A stretch of DNA of 64,000 nucleotides, taken from an uncultured Winogradskyella sp. Lineage in GTDB: Bacteria; Bacteroidota; Bacteroidia; Flavobacteriales; Flavobacteriaceae. The notes under the pieces are model-generated. The model was not told the DNA's origin and searched no databases. It worked only from the letters and a program-made list of their open reading frames with translations. The DNA is taken from positions 801,596 to 865,595 of the forward strand of contig NZ_CANMCZ010000001.1 of the NCBI RefSeq assembly GCF_947496485.1. The letters run 5' to 3'. Of the stretch, positions 31,516 to 41,548 are shown piece by piece. The position numbers and the translations under genes were made by a program. Within the stretch, counting starts at the first letter, position 1; each line of letters opens with the position of its first letter.

Positions 31516-32445
31516 TTAGAAGTTATAAACCACTTCTAACTTATGTGCTTTCAAAGCTTCTTTAGCTTTATCGATATTCTCAGTAAACCCAAGAATATAA
31601 CCTCCACCACCAGAGCCACAAAGCTTTAAATAATAATCGTTGGTTTCAATACCTTTTTTCCAGAGTTCATGAAATTGTTTTGGTATCATCGGCTTGAAAT
31701 TATTTAACACAACCTTAGATAGCTGCTTAGTATTCTTAAATAACGATTTAATATCACCTTTTAAGAAATCATCAACACAAGCGTCTGTATGTTTTATAAA
31801 TTGGTCTTTGAGCATACTACGGAAGCCTTCATTTTTCATGTTTTCCATAAAAATACTAACCATTGGTGCAGTTTCACCAACAATACCACTATCTAATAAA
31901 AATACGGCGCCTTTTCCTTCAGTTTGTTGAGACGGTATTCCAGTGGCTTCGATATTATCTTTAGAGTTTATTAATATTGGAAGGCTTAAATAACTATTTA
32001 AAGGATCTAATCCTGAAGATTTACCATGAAAAAACGATTCCATTTCTGAGAAAATCGTTTTTAACTTTAAAAGCTTTTCACGTGTTAAATTCTCTAAGAC
32101 AGTGATTTTATCTGAAGCATATTTATCATAAATCGCCGCAACTAATGCCCCACTACTACCAACACCATAACCTTGAGGAATAGAAGAATCGAAGTACATA
32201 CCAGCATCGACATCATATTGTAAAGCATTAATATCGAAAGTCACTAAATTTTCGTCTAAGTTCTTTAAATACTTAACAAAACGTTTTAAACTATTATTAG
32301 ATTCAATAGCGTCTTGTGTAGGGTTCTCGTCTACTTTTAAAGCTCCGTTGTAAAAATTATAAGGAATAGATAAACCTTTGGAATCTTTTATGATTCCATA
32401 TTCTCCGAATAAAAGAATCTTAGAATAAAATAGTGGTCCTTTCAT
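31516..32445 (-). CDS. mevalonate kinase-like GHMP kinase
   Basis: 309 residues, GHMP kinase fold: FYSKILLFGEYGIIKDSKGL (substrate loop near 6), GYGVGSSGALVAAIYDKYA (ATP loop, near 91) and CGSGGGGYILGF (near 277). It is adjacent to diphosphomevalonate decarboxylase and is the usual mevalonate-pathway kinase in Flavobacteriaceae; whether it acts on mevalonate or phosphomevalonate is not decided by sequence alone. It is cytoplasmic. The gap of 40 bp to mvaD fits one operon. Confidence 0.85.
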   Translation of the reverse strand: MKGPLFYSKILLFGEYGIIKDSKGLSIPYNFYNGALKVDENPTQDAIESNNSLKRFVKYLKNLDENLVTFDINALQYDVDAGMYFDSSIPQGYGVGSSGALVAAIYDKYASDKITVLENLTREKLLKLKTIFSEMESFFHGKSSGLDPLNSYLSLPILINSKDNIEATGIPSQQTEGKGAVFLLDSGIVGETAPMVSIFMENMKNEGFRSMLKDQFIKHTDACVDDFLKGDIKSLFKNTKQLSKVVLNNFKPMIPKQFHELWKKGIETNDYYLKLCGSGGGGYILGFTENIDKAKEALKAHKLEVVYNF

Positions 32446-32485
32446 ATATAATAGCAGTTTCCTTTAACAAATATACGTATTAAAA

Positions 32486-33559
32486 TTATATTCGGTTTGC
32501 ACCTAAACCAATTTCATCGCAAATATAGTGTCCGTTTTGGCAGTATTGCGTTAATTCTTTCTTAATGAAATTGAGTACAGTCTCTTTTTCATTTTCAGGA
32601 TATAGTACGTGCACATTTGCTCCAGCATCTAATGTAAAACATACATTAGAATTATTTTGCTCCCTAAATTTCCAGATTTTATTAATAATTTCTAGAGTAT
32701 TCGGCTTCATCAAAATAAAGTAAGGCATACTTGTCATCATCATTGCATGGAGCGTTAAAGCTTCACTCTCCACAACTTTAACGAATTCATTTAGGTCACC
32801 TGAAGCCAAAATAGTTTTCAGCTTAGCAAGATTTTCATGTGCCTGAGCAAATCGCTCTTTTGCAAATGGGTGACCAAACATCAATTTATGACCAACAGTA
32901 CTACTTACTTGTTTTTCACCTTTATCAACTAATAAAATGGTGTCTTGGTAATTTTTGAAGTTTTTGTGTACTTCTCCTTCAAACTTTACTCCATAAAGGT
33001 CTGAACTTTCTGTGCTTTCATTTTTCCCCCAAACCACGAGTTCACCTTCAACACTTCTACATGCGCTACCAGAACCTAAACGCGCTAAAAATGATGCTTT
33101 TTGGTTAAAGTAGTCATCAGCATAATCAACACCTAAATCTTCCTCAACACTCATTAAACATAGCGCTAAAGCACTCATACCAGAAGCTGATGATGCAATG
33201 CCAGAACTGTGAGGGAATGTATTTGAGGTTTCGATTCTAAAATGATAATTCCTCAAAAATGGCATATACATTTCTATACGCTCAAAAAAGGTTTGAATTT
33301 TTGGTTTAAAGGCCTCATTTTTTTCTCCTTCAAAATACACATCGAAACTAAAATCTTTACTTTCTTTTTTAGTATATATAACCTCTGTAATCGTTTTACA
33401 ATCTGAAAGTGTAAAGCTTATTGAAGGGTTTTCTGGAATCTGATGTTCTTTTTTTCCCCAATATTTAACCAATGCTATATTACTTGGTGAGGACCATTTC
33501 ACTGAACCCTTTTCAATATTGTTATTATATGTATTGAGAATAAAATCTTGTTCTGTCAT
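32486..33559 (-). CDS. mvaD: diphosphomevalonate decarboxylase
   Basis: About 357 residues from ATG 33559; a TTG three codons upstream overlaps the previous gene. Marks: WSSPSNIALVKYWGKKEHQIPENPSISFTLS (near 23), HSSGIASSASGMSALALCLM (near 115, ATP loop with the catalytic Ser) and FTLDAGANVHVLYPE (near 317, containing the Asp). It converts diphosphomevalonate to isopentenyl diphosphate. It sits with mevalonate kinase and a UbiA enzyme, which together indicate the mevalonate rather than the MEP route. Confidence 0.92.
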   Translation of the reverse strand: MTEQDFILNTYNNNIEKGSVKWSSPSNIALVKYWGKKEHQIPENPSISFTLSDCKTITEVIYTKKESKDFSFDVYFEGEKNEAFKPKIQTFFERIEMYMPFLRNYHFRIETSNTFPHSSGIASSASGMSALALCLMSVEEDLGVDYADDYFNQKASFLARLGSGSACRSVEGELVVWGKNESTESSDLYGVKFEGEVHKNFKNYQDTILLVDKGEKQVSSTVGHKLMFGHPFAKERFAQAHENLAKLKTILASGDLNEFVKVVESEALTLHAMMMTSMPYFILMKPNTLEIINKIWKFREQNNSNVCFTLDAGANVHVLYPENEKETVLNFIKKELTQYCQNGHYICDEIGLGANRI

Positions 33560-33564
33560 TGATT

Positions 33565-34098
33565 TCAAATATCTGACAAAGATAATAGTTTTACCATAGT
33601 TTTATAGTTTCTAGACGTAGCACTGACATTTAACTTTCGTTCAAAAAAATTAAGATTGAATTTTGCATTACCATAGCCATTAGCACAATAGAAATAGAGA
33701 CAGTCATTTAAAATGACATATTCTTCGTTTTCATAGGTTTTCTTACAAGCTTCTTTAACTAAATCTTCGTTTGGAATTACTGATAATATGGCAAAATAAC
33801 TGTTTACTTTCTTTTTTTTAGGAAATGGACAATTATTAAAAGCTGATTCTAAATCATCTCTAAATCGCACCATAACTGAAACCTCAAAACCGAAATGGTC
33901 TAGAATTGACTTTTTGATACTAACTTCTAATTTTTCTTTGTCTTCCTGTAAAGATTGAAAAATCACATTTCCACTTTGGATATAAGTTTTCACATTTTTA
34001 AAACCAGATTTAGTCAATAATTCCCTTAGATCAGCCATTGGGACTTTTTTGTGACCTCCTACATTAATTCCTCTTAGAAGTGCAATGAAAGTATTCAT
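33565..34098 (-). CDS. DUF1697 protein
   Basis: 177 residues matching DUF1697: FIALLRGINVGGHKKVPMADLRELL at the start, TYIQSGNVIF near 40, and RNYKTMVKLLSL at the end. The family is widespread in bacteria and has no established activity. The gene overlaps the HI0933-family gene by 4 bp and stops 6 bp before mvaD, so it is carried within a longer transcript without obvious link to isoprenoid synthesis. Confidence 0.85.
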   Translation of the reverse strand: MNTFIALLRGINVGGHKKVPMADLRELLTKSGFKNVKTYIQSGNVIFQSLQEDKEKLEVSIKKSILDHFGFEVSVMVRFRDDLESAFNNCPFPKKKKVNSYFAILSVIPNEDLVKEACKKTYENEEYVILNDCLYFYCANGYGNAKFNLNFFERKLNVSATSRNYKTMVKLLSLSDI

Positions 34099-35309
34099 TT
34101 ATTGATGTTTTTAGCAACGATATAAGCACCTGTCCAGGCATTCTGAAAATTAAAACCGCCTGTAACAGCATCTACATTAATAATCTCTCCTGCAAGATAT
34201 AAATTTGGAATTCGCTTGCTTTCAAAGGTTTTAAAATTCACTTCCTTTAAATCTACTCCACCAGCAGTTACAAATTCTTCTTTGAAGGTACTCTTCCCTG
34301 TAACATTAAAGACAGCTTTTGTAAGTTGAGATGATAAATCCTCTAATTGCTGTTTATTGATATCTGCCCAACGTCCTGTTTCATTGATATTAGATGCTAA
34401 AACTAACTGCTTCCAAAGTCGCTTAGGCAAATCGAATTGTGCTGAGTTAACTATCGTCTTTTTTGCAAATCCAAGTTTAAAGTCTTTAAGTTGATCTAAA
34501 CAAGATTCAAAATCTAATCGAATAAAATTTATCTCAATTTTAAAATTGTAATCTAATTTTGCTAATTCAATAGCACCAAAAGCGGAGAGTTTTAAAATTG
34601 CTGGAGCACTCATTCCTACATGTGTAATTAGCAAAGGTCCTTCTGAAACTAAATCAGTTCCTAAGACTTTAATTTCAACATCTCTTGCTACGACTCCTGG
34701 AATATCTTTGATGCGTTTATCTTTAATATCGAAAGTAAATAGTGATGGTACAGGCTGTACAATAGTGTGCCCTAAATCTTCGAGAAGTTTCCAGATTTTT
34801 GGATTACTTCCTGTGGCAACAACTACTTTATCACCGATAATTGTATCTTGAGAGGTTTCTATTTTGAAATCATTTTCTCTGGCATCAATTGATTTTACAG
34901 AATGGTTATAAAACACCTCAACCTTATGCTTTTTAGCTTCATTTAAAAAGCAATCAATTATCGTTTGGGATGAATTAGACACTGGAAACATTCTGCCATC
35001 ATCTTCGATTTTCAACTCTACTCCGCGCTCTTCAAACCAAGCTATAGTATCACCTGTCATAAAGCTGTGAAAGGGTCCTAAAAGTTCTTTTTCACCTCTA
35101 GGATAATTTAACACCAATTCTGAAGGCGTAAATTCTGCATGCGTTACATTACAGCGTCCTCCTCCAGAAATTTTTACTTTTTGCAAGCCAGTTTTTCCAC
35201 GTTCTAAAATAGCAATTGACAACTCAGGATGTTGCTCCGCAATATTGATGGCAGCAAAAAAACCTGCTGCACCACCACCTATAATTATAATGTCTTTTTT
35301 AGTAATCAC
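34095..35309 (-). CDS. HI0933/YhiN-family flavoprotein (NAD(P)/FAD-dependent oxidoreductase)
   Basis: 404 residues from a GTG start: FAD loop IIIGGGAAGFFAAINIAEQ at residue 6, GGGRCNVTHAE near 50 (family marker), and the C-terminal signature VTAGGVDLKEV ... LAGEIINVDAVTGGFNFQNAWTGAY. The family includes flavoproteins acting on bile-acid-type or other hydrophobic substrates, but the general role is unclear. It sits 18 bp after egtD and 4 bp into the DUF1697 gene. Cytoplasmic. Confidence 0.87.
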   Translation of the reverse strand: MITKKDIIIIGGGAAGFFAAINIAEQHPELSIAILERGKTGLQKVKISGGGRCNVTHAEFTPSELVLNYPRGEKELLGPFHSFMTGDTIAWFEERGVELKIEDDGRMFPVSNSSQTIIDCFLNEAKKHKVEVFYNHSVKSIDARENDFKIETSQDTIIGDKVVVATGSNPKIWKLLEDLGHTIVQPVPSLFTFDIKDKRIKDIPGVVARDVEIKVLGTDLVSEGPLLITHVGMSAPAILKLSAFGAIELAKLDYNFKIEINFIRLDFESCLDQLKDFKLGFAKKTIVNSAQFDLPKRLWKQLVLASNINETGRWADINKQQLEDLSSQLTKAVFNVTGKSTFKEEFVTAGGVDLKEVNFKTFESKRIPNLYLAGEIINVDAVTGGFNFQNAWTGAYIVAKNINK

Positions 35310-35327
35310 TTTTTAGATTGAAATCAT

Positions 35328-36266
35328 TTACTTCTCCCACAAACTGTCTGTAAAATAGTGCTTACAATCTAAAAAATTAGTGTTTACTTTAAAACTCGTC
35401 GTTTTTGCTAAACTTTGAATATCATCAATACTATATTTTTTAGAAAGTTCTGTCCAAATCAACTCATCATAGTCAAAATCAATTGATTTATTTAGTGCTT
35501 TTAACTCTACAGTTTGTTTTCTAAGGCTGACAATATAGCTTTTTACATTACCTGTCATTGGATTGTAATGGCAATAAAAATCGAAATCATCAATTTTAAA
35601 ATCGGCTTCTAATTCTCTATTAATCCTTAGGAGTAAATTTAGGTTAAACCTTTTGGTTATACCATGTTTATCGTAATAGGCATTATGAATTAGTATTGGA
35701 TTTTTCTTTAAATCGAAACCTATAAGAAGCTTATCTCCAAACTTCATTACATCATTAAATAAGTTTAACAAATCCTTAGCTTTGTTTTCATCATAATTTC
35801 CAATATTTCCACCCAAAAATAATAACAAACTTGGATAGTCACTCTGCTTATTAACTTTTAGAATTTCAAAATAATCTCCAACCTTAGGTTTAATGTTCAA
35901 ATTGGGAAGTCGCTCTTTTAATCGTTTGGTAAGCACATCTATGGCTTCTTGAGAAATGTCAATAGGCACATAATTGAATTTAATATTACTATTAACCAAA
36001 TATTCTAAAAGCTTAAAGGTTTTTAGCCCATCTCCAGCTCCTAATTCTACAATATTAAATGGTGTAGAAAACTGTAACGCTTCAATGATTTGTTGGGATT
36101 GCATTGATAATATTTCAAACTCAGCATTGGTGAGATAATACTCTGGCATATTCATTATTTCCTGAAATATGCGACTACCTTTGTCATCATAAAAGTACTT
36201 GGAAGATAAATATTTATTCTCAGCTGTTAAGCCAGCTAGCACATCTTGTGCAAAAGTGTCTATCAT
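35328..36266 (-). CDS. egtD: L-histidine N-alpha-methyltransferase
   Basis: 312 residues of the EgtD family (DUF2260/methyltransf_33). Marks are YDDKGSRIFQEIMNMPEYYLTNAEFEIL near 25, the SAM loop IVELGAGDGLKTFKLLEYL near 68, FLGGNIGNYDENKA near 148 and FYCHYNPMTGNVKSYIVS near 228. It trimethylates histidine to hercynine with three SAM. The neighbouring egtB (1 bp away) completes the pair needed for the hercynine sulfoxide step of ergothioneine synthesis. No EgtA, EgtC or EgtE gene is in the window. Confidence 0.92.
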   Translation of the reverse strand: MIDTFAQDVLAGLTAENKYLSSKYFYDDKGSRIFQEIMNMPEYYLTNAEFEILSMQSQQIIEALQFSTPFNIVELGAGDGLKTFKLLEYLVNSNIKFNYVPIDISQEAIDVLTKRLKERLPNLNIKPKVGDYFEILKVNKQSDYPSLLLFLGGNIGNYDENKAKDLLNLFNDVMKFGDKLLIGFDLKKNPILIHNAYYDKHGITKRFNLNLLLRINRELEADFKIDDFDFYCHYNPMTGNVKSYIVSLRKQTVELKALNKSIDFDYDELIWTELSKKYSIDDIQSLAKTTSFKVNTNFLDCKHYFTDSLWEK

Positions 36267-37433
36267 TTATTTTACTAGTCTTATTCCTGAAAATTGCCAA
36301 CGCATTTCAGGTTGAAAAAAATTTCTATAGGTTGGTCTGCTATGATTTTTTGAAGTAGCAATTGATGCACCTCTAAGGACCATTTGATTAATCATAAATT
36401 TGCCATTGTATTCACCAAGAGCACCTTCTACTTTAGTGTAATTTGGATAAGGCAAATAGGCACTATTCGTCCATTCCCATAATTGTCCATAATTAAACTG
36501 GGCAGAGGCAATTTCCCATTCAAACTCAGTTGGTAAACGCATTCCTTTCCATTGTGCGAAAGCAAATGCTTCGTAAAACGTTATGTGACTTACAGGTAAA
36601 TCACCTTCTACTGTTTTAAAACCCTGAAGCGTGTAGTACATCCATTTTCCATTGACCTTATGCCAATACATAGGTGCTTTTATATTCTTATTTTGAACAA
36701 ATTCCCAACCATCTGCATGCCATAAATTAAAATCTTCGTATCCACCTGCTTCAATAAACTCTTTATATTCTGAATTGGTTACCAATCGGTTTGAAATCTC
36801 ATAATCTTGAAGATAAACCTTATGTCTTCCTAACTCGTTATCCCAACAAAAGTTGTCACTCTTATGACCTATTTCATAAATCCCTTCCGAAATCTGAATG
36901 AATTCTTGATAGCTTTGTTCTTTCTGTAGCTGAATCTTATAGTCTAATTTTGGAAATGAGGGTTGATTACCAAAGATATATTTGATATCGTAAATCAGTA
37001 ATTCTTGGTGCTGTTGCTCGTGTTGCAAGCCTATTTCAATAATACTGCTGATTTCTTCTGAAATTCCATTTGACATAAAATCAGCTAATTGCTCGTTAAC
37101 ATATGTTCTAAATGCAAAAACCTCGTCTAATGTTGGTCGTGTCATTAAACCACGATTTGAACGAATTACGCGTTCACCAACATTGTTGTAGTAACTATTA
37201 AAATAGAAGGCAAAATCTTTATTAAAGACCTTATAATCAGGCTTAAATTCTGTTAGTACAAACTGTTCAAAAAACCAAGTGGTATGCGCTAAGTGCCATT
37301 TTGGAGGTGAGACATACTCAACTGGTTGTACCGAAGTATCTTCAGGATTTAATGATTTACATATAGCTTCTGTCTGTTTTCTTACTTCTAAAAAGTGAGC
37401 TTTTGTAATGATATTGGTTGTTATTGTTTGCAA
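36267..37433 (-). CDS. egtB: hercynine oxygenase / ergothioneine sulfoxide synthase
   Basis: 388 residues: DinB-like N-terminal domain (WHLAHTTWFFEQF near 46, and HEQQHQE near 137, providing iron-ligand histidines) and a C-terminal formylglycine-generating-enzyme fold (GHKSDNFCWDNELGRHKVYL near 193, RLPTEFEWEIAS near 298, FQPEMRWQFSGIRLV at the end). EgtB joins a thiol to hercynine with oxygen. The start is TTG three bases after the upstream stop; no nearby ATG exists. Which thiol donor (cysteine or gamma-glutamylcysteine) is used is not settled by sequence. Confidence 0.92.
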   Translation of the reverse strand: MQTITTNIITKAHFLEVRKQTEAICKSLNPEDTSVQPVEYVSPPKWHLAHTTWFFEQFVLTEFKPDYKVFNKDFAFYFNSYYNNVGERVIRSNRGLMTRPTLDEVFAFRTYVNEQLADFMSNGISEEISSIIEIGLQHEQQHQELLIYDIKYIFGNQPSFPKLDYKIQLQKEQSYQEFIQISEGIYEIGHKSDNFCWDNELGRHKVYLQDYEISNRLVTNSEYKEFIEAGGYEDFNLWHADGWEFVQNKNIKAPMYWHKVNGKWMYYTLQGFKTVEGDLPVSHITFYEAFAFAQWKGMRLPTEFEWEIASAQFNYGQLWEWTNSAYLPYPNYTKVEGALGEYNGKFMINQMVLRGASIATSKNHSRPTYRNFFQPEMRWQFSGIRLVK

Positions 37434-37436
37434 TGG

Positions 37437-38660
37437 TTAATCTTGAATTATTTGTGTTTCAAAAATCACCTCATTTGCAATGGTTTTATGCACTGGACAA
37501 CGTGACGCAATTTCTTTTAATCTTTCTTGTTGAGCGTGATCTAAATTACCAACAAATTTCAATTTTTTACTGATATGATCTAAATATTTAGGCTTTTCAA
37601 ATTCAACTTGTAAATCATCGCTATGCTTTCTAGAATGTGATATATAAACAAATACTTCTTGCAAATCCCACTGCTTACGTTCAGCATACATCTTTAAAGT
37701 CATTACTGTACAAGCAGCCAAAGCTGCATTTAAATACTCATAAGGCGATGGACCAAAATCACTTCCACCAACAGAAGCTGGTTCATCAGCTATAATTGTA
37801 TGATTTTTAGTTTGAATAGATGTTGTAAAATTATCCTCTTTAATGTTTAAATGACCAACCAGTTGTTCGCCTTCAGTACTCAACATTATATTTTCTGTCT
37901 GCGGAAAATAACGTTTTGCCCATGTACCAATAACCTCTCCTACATACTGACTGTCCTTTTCTTGTGTTAATAGGTGGTCCGCATCATCTAAGGTTACAAA
38001 ACTTTTAGGATGATGAGCACTTAAATATAACTGTTGTGCATTTTCTATTCCTACAATCTTATCAAAAGGTGAATGTAAAATTAATAAGGGTTTTCTTAAT
38101 TCCTTAACGATTTTAGGTAAATCTGTAACATTAAAATCATTAATAAAATCTTGATTTACCACAAATGGTCTTCCTCCAATATTTACTTCAATATTACCTT
38201 TATCTTCGATAGCTTCTATCTGGTGAGAAAATAAATGCTTAACATGCGAGACTGTAGCAGGTGCACCAACAGTTGCAACTGCTTTTACAGCTTCAATTTT
38301 TGAAGCTGCTACCAAAACTGCAGCACCACCCAAAGAATGACCAACCAATAAACTCGGTGCTTGGTAATGCTTGGCCATATAAGCGTGTACATCCAATAAA
38401 TCTTCTACATTAGCTGAGAAATGACTATCTGCAAATTCTCCTTCGCTACGTCCTAAGCCCGTAAAATCAAAACGTACAACTGCAAAACCATCTTGTGTAA
38501 GCGCTCTACTTATATGTCTGACTGCGCTTAAGCTACTACTACAGGTAAAACAGTGTGCAAAAATGGCATAATAGTTTGGCTTTTGATTTGCAGGTAACTC
38601 AAGCTGAGCATTAAGAACTAATCCTTTTCTGTTTTCTATTTTGAGTTTTGTACTTTTCAT
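37437..38660 (-). CDS. alpha/beta hydrolase fused to OsmC-family domain
   Basis: 407 residues in two halves. Residues about 1-255 form an alpha/beta hydrolase (nucleophile elbow [14 protein letters not shown] near 103, [13 protein letters not shown] near 192, DADHLL near 226). Residues about 265-407 are OsmC-like ([34 protein letters not shown], and the second redox Cys in SRCPVHKT). OsmC/Ohr domains reduce organic hydroperoxides with a Cys pair (here near 331 and 392). The fusion would suit hydrolysis and detoxification of acyl peroxides. It lies between egtB and a DUF427 gene. Confidence 0.88.
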   Translation of the reverse strand: MKSTKLKIENRKGLVLNAQLELPANQKPNYYAIFAHCFTCSSSLSAVRHISRALTQDGFAVVRFDFTGLGRSEGEFADSHFSANVEDLLDVHAYMAKHYQAPSLLVGHSLGGAAVLVAASKIEAVKAVATVGAPATVSHVKHLFSHQIEAIEDKGNIEVNIGGRPFVVNQDFINDFNVTDLPKIVKELRKPLLILHSPFDKIVGIENAQQLYLSAHHPKSFVTLDDADHLLTQEKDSQYVGEVIGTWAKRYFPQTENIMLSTEGEQLVGHLNIKEDNFTTSIQTKNHTIIADEPASVGGSDFGPSPYEYLNAALAACTVMTLKMYAERKQWDLQEVFVYISHSRKHSDDLQVEFEKPKYLDHISKKLKFVGNLDHAQQERLKEIASRCPVHKTIANEVIFETQIIQD

Positions 38661-38688
38661 TTTATGCTGAATTAATCTCAGTATCTAA

Positions 38689-38970
38689 TTAATCTTCAAT
38701 TTGAACACCTCTCCAAAAGGCTACCTTATTTTTAATCCCTTTGGCCAATTCTGAAACTTCTGGATAAAACCAAGCTGCATCTTTATTTTCTTTTCCATCA
38801 ACTTCTAAAGAATAGTATGACGCCGTCCCTTTCCATGGGCAAACCGTGTTTGTTTGACTAGGTTTAAAGTATTCTTCTTTTATACTTTCGTGTGGAAAAT
38901 AATGATTGTTTTCTATAATGACCGTATCATTACTTTCTGCTATGACTTGATTATTCCAAATGGCTTTCAT
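38689..38970 (-). CDS. DUF427 small protein
   Basis: 93 residues with the DUF427 pattern: MKAIWNNQVIAESNDTVIIENNHYFPHESI, then TNTVCPWKGTASYYSLEVDG and AAWFYPEVSELAKGIKNKVAFWRGV. The fold is a small beta domain without assigned activity. It is embedded in the redox-related gene row between the hydrolase-OsmC fusion and the flavodoxin-like gene, 28 bp from each, so shared expression is likely. Confidence 0.87.
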   Translation of the reverse strand: MKAIWNNQVIAESNDTVIIENNHYFPHESIKEEYFKPSQTNTVCPWKGTASYYSLEVDGKENKDAAWFYPEVSELAKGIKNKVAFWRGVQIED

Positions 38971-38995
38971 ATTATACTACTTTATTGTTTAAATA

Positions 38996-39727
38996 CTATC
39001 TATATTCAGGGTTTTCAAAAGACCATTTAGTTCCATCATCCCATGCTTCTCTCGAATTCCCATAATTACTATACCCTTTATTATCCTTTAATAATTTTGC
39101 TAAATGCAATAAGTTGTACGTCATAAATGTTGTATTTCTATTGGTAAATTCAGAATCGAATCCAACTGGTGGATTTATTACCTCATCCTTCCACTCTGAA
39201 TCACCATAGCTTGGTCCTGGACCTACTTCTCCAATCCAACCGCAATCAGCTTGAGGAGGAATAGAATACCCAATATGTTGTAAAGCATAGAGAATACCCA
39301 TAGCACAATGCTTTACCCCATCTTCATTACCTGTGACTACACATCCACCCACTTTACCATAATAAACGTATTGTCCTTTATCATTTGTTTTTCCGCTCAT
39401 TGCGTAAAGACGTTCAATTAATTTTTGAGCTTCTGAAGATTTTTCACCCAGCCAAATCGGAGTCCCAATTATTAAGACATCGGCTTCCATAACTTTCTCA
39501 TAAATTTGAGGCCATTCGTCTTTATCCCATCCATGCTCTGTCATGTCTGGATAAATACCTGTTGCCACATCAGTATCGATAAGTCTAATAACTTTAAACG
39601 AAACCTTTTCTTTTTTTAAAATGTTTTGAGACACCTTCATTAATGTTTCTGTATGACTTTTATTAGGTGATTTCTTTAACGTACAATTGATGTACAAAAC
39701 TTTTATATCTGAAAAATTCATAGTCAT
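38996..39727 (-). CDS. flavodoxin-like NAD(P)H-dependent FMN reductase
   Basis: 243 residues, flavodoxin-fold: NCTLKKSPNKSHTETLM at residue 14 (FMN phosphate loop), IGTPIWLGEKSSEAQKLIERL near 93 and YGKVGGCVVTGNEDGVKHCAMGILYALQHIGY near 125. Enzymes of this type reduce quinones, azo dyes or metals through FMN. Placed directly after selO (13 bp) and before DUF427 and OsmC genes, it fits an oxidative-stress set. An alternative ATG is two codons in. Confidence 0.85.
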   Translation of the reverse strand: MTMNFSDIKVLYINCTLKKSPNKSHTETLMKVSQNILKKEKVSFKVIRLIDTDVATGIYPDMTEHGWDKDEWPQIYEKVMEADVLIIGTPIWLGEKSSEAQKLIERLYAMSGKTNDKGQYVYYGKVGGCVVTGNEDGVKHCAMGILYALQHIGYSIPPQADCGWIGEVGPGPSYGDSEWKDEVINPPVGFDSEFTNRNTTFMTYNLLHLAKLLKDNKGYSNYGNSREAWDDGTKWSFENPEYR

Positions 39728-39740
39728 ATATATTTATTAG

Positions 39741-41303
39741 TTAGGAACTACAAGACAACATAGAGCAACCTACTTTATGTCTTGCCCAATCTGGTCGTTT
39801 TGCAAACCATTTGTCGTTTTCTGGCTGTTCTGCGTATGGTTGCTTTAATAATTCAAATAATTCATCTATTAAATTATAGTCGTTTTTATTCGCATCATCT
39901 ATGGCCAACTGTGCCATATAATTTCTTAGTACGTATTTGGGATTGACTTTATTCATATGTGCTTTTCTTTCATCATCTCTCAATGTCTCTTTATGTAACC
40001 TTTTGTCGTATGCCTTAAACCAACCTTGCCATTGTTCTAAAACTTTGCCTTTTATCTCTTCAGGTTTATAAAATGCTTCTTGGATCTGTTCTATTGCAAC
40101 TTCAAACTCATTTTTCTTAAAATCACTTAGTAATCTGAAGAATATCGTCATATCAGTTTCTGATAACAGCAAACAATCCTCTAAATCTGTAATTAATTTT
40201 GAGTCCTCTTCATCTGCATGTTTTAATCCTAATTTTGAACGCATCATCTGTAACGATTGAGTTTCAAAATCTTTTTGGTAGTGATTCAAAATAGTTTCAA
40301 AGGGTTCTGCTTCTTCTACTAATGGATACAATGCATTAGCAAGTTGCAATAAATTCCAAAGTCCAATGTTGGGTTGATTACCAAAGCGGTACCTCTTATT
40401 CTGTTTGTCTGTTGTATTTGGTGTCCATCCAAAATCGAAATCTTCGAGCCATCCATAAGGTCCATAATCTATAGTTGAACCTAGAATAGACATATTATCA
40501 GTATTCATTACACCATGCACAAAACCGACACGTTGCCAATGAATGATCATCTCTAAAGTTCGTTTAGAGACTTCCTTGAAAAATTTTATATAAGTTTCTT
40601 TTGATTGTTGACCTAATTCAGGATAAAAGTACTTAATGGTATAATCTGTTAGTTTTTTTAGATTTTTATAATCTTTTCTCGCAGCGAACAATTCAAAATT
40701 ACCAAATCTAATAAAGGTGGGTGCAACTCTCGCTACAATGGCGCCTTTTTCATATTCTCTATTACCGTCATAAAGCATATCTCTAAGCACATCGTCTCCT
40801 GATAGCATTAAACTTAGCACTCTTGTTGTTGGTACACCTAGATAATGCATAGCCTCGCTACACAAATACTCTCTGATGGATGACCTTAATACCGCTAGAC
40901 CATCTCCTTGCCTTGAATATGGTGTCTCACCAGCTCCTTTTAACTGAACTGCCCAACGTTTATTATCATGCTCTACTTCAAAAAGATTAATGGCTCTTCC
41001 ATCCCCTAATTGTCCTGCCCAATTCCCAAACTGATGACCAGCATAAGCCATGGCATAAGGTTTAGTTTTTGGATAAATTTTTATGCCTGAAAATATTTCT
41101 AAAAATTCTTTAGAACTTATATCTTTCTCTTCTAAACCTATCGCTTCAACCATTTGATGTGAAGCATGAATCAGTTCAGGTTCAGATGGCACCTTAGGAT
41201 TTACATAAGAATGCGTAGCTTCAAAAACTTGACGTCTTGTATTTTTATTATTTGAATCAGTTGGTAATTCTTTATTAAATGTATCGCTTAAGTTTAACCG
41301 CAT
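39741..41303 (-). CDS. selO: SelO-family protein adenylyltransferase (pseudokinase fold)
   Basis: 520 residues, the usual SelO length. AYAGHQFGNWAGQLGDGRAINLFEV near 88, WAVQLKGAGETPYSRQGDGLAVLRSSIREYL near 114-145, and HGVMNTDNMSILGSTIDYGP near 250 give the inverted nucleotide site and metal-binding Asp residues. The C-terminus CSMLSCSS keeps the Cys position held by selenocysteine in animals. SelO AMPylates proteins and is tied to redox stress. It is first in the row of redox genes and so may be the regulatory member. A 245-bp non-coding gap precedes it. Confidence 0.93.
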   Translation of the reverse strand: MRLNLSDTFNKELPTDSNNKNTRRQVFEATHSYVNPKVPSEPELIHASHQMVEAIGLEEKDISSKEFLEIFSGIKIYPKTKPYAMAYAGHQFGNWAGQLGDGRAINLFEVEHDNKRWAVQLKGAGETPYSRQGDGLAVLRSSIREYLCSEAMHYLGVPTTRVLSLMLSGDDVLRDMLYDGNREYEKGAIVARVAPTFIRFGNFELFAARKDYKNLKKLTDYTIKYFYPELGQQSKETYIKFFKEVSKRTLEMIIHWQRVGFVHGVMNTDNMSILGSTIDYGPYGWLEDFDFGWTPNTTDKQNKRYRFGNQPNIGLWNLLQLANALYPLVEEAEPFETILNHYQKDFETQSLQMMRSKLGLKHADEEDSKLITDLEDCLLLSETDMTIFFRLLSDFKKNEFEVAIEQIQEAFYKPEEIKGKVLEQWQGWFKAYDKRLHKETLRDDERKAHMNKVNPKYVLRNYMAQLAIDDANKNDYNLIDELFELLKQPYAEQPENDKWFAKRPDWARHKVGCSMLSCSS

Positions 41304-41548
41304 ACTTGCAAACTTTCTATTAGAATTCTTTAAACGATTAGTCGTTAAAGTAGTTGATCACTTTGCAATAGCTATCAACATGAGCTAAGTTACTACTTTA
41401 GTAAGTGTAAAGACTATAAATAATTCTTAAATAAATTGAGCTGTGACTTTAACTTTTCTGGAATATGAATAATACATAACATGAACTCAGTAAATTAAAT
41501 AAAGAACAATTATTAATTGTGAATCGATATAAAATAATGAGTAGTTAA
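41304..41548. other. non-coding gap upstream of selO with inverted repeats
   Basis: Holds three short inverted repeats close to selO: AACGA-TTAG-TCGTT (about 41333-41346), AAAGT/ACTTT (about 41347-41364) and TTACT-ACTTT-AGTAA near 41390-41404. I see no gene and no clear -7 box. These may be binding sites for a redox regulator. Confidence 0.3.
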
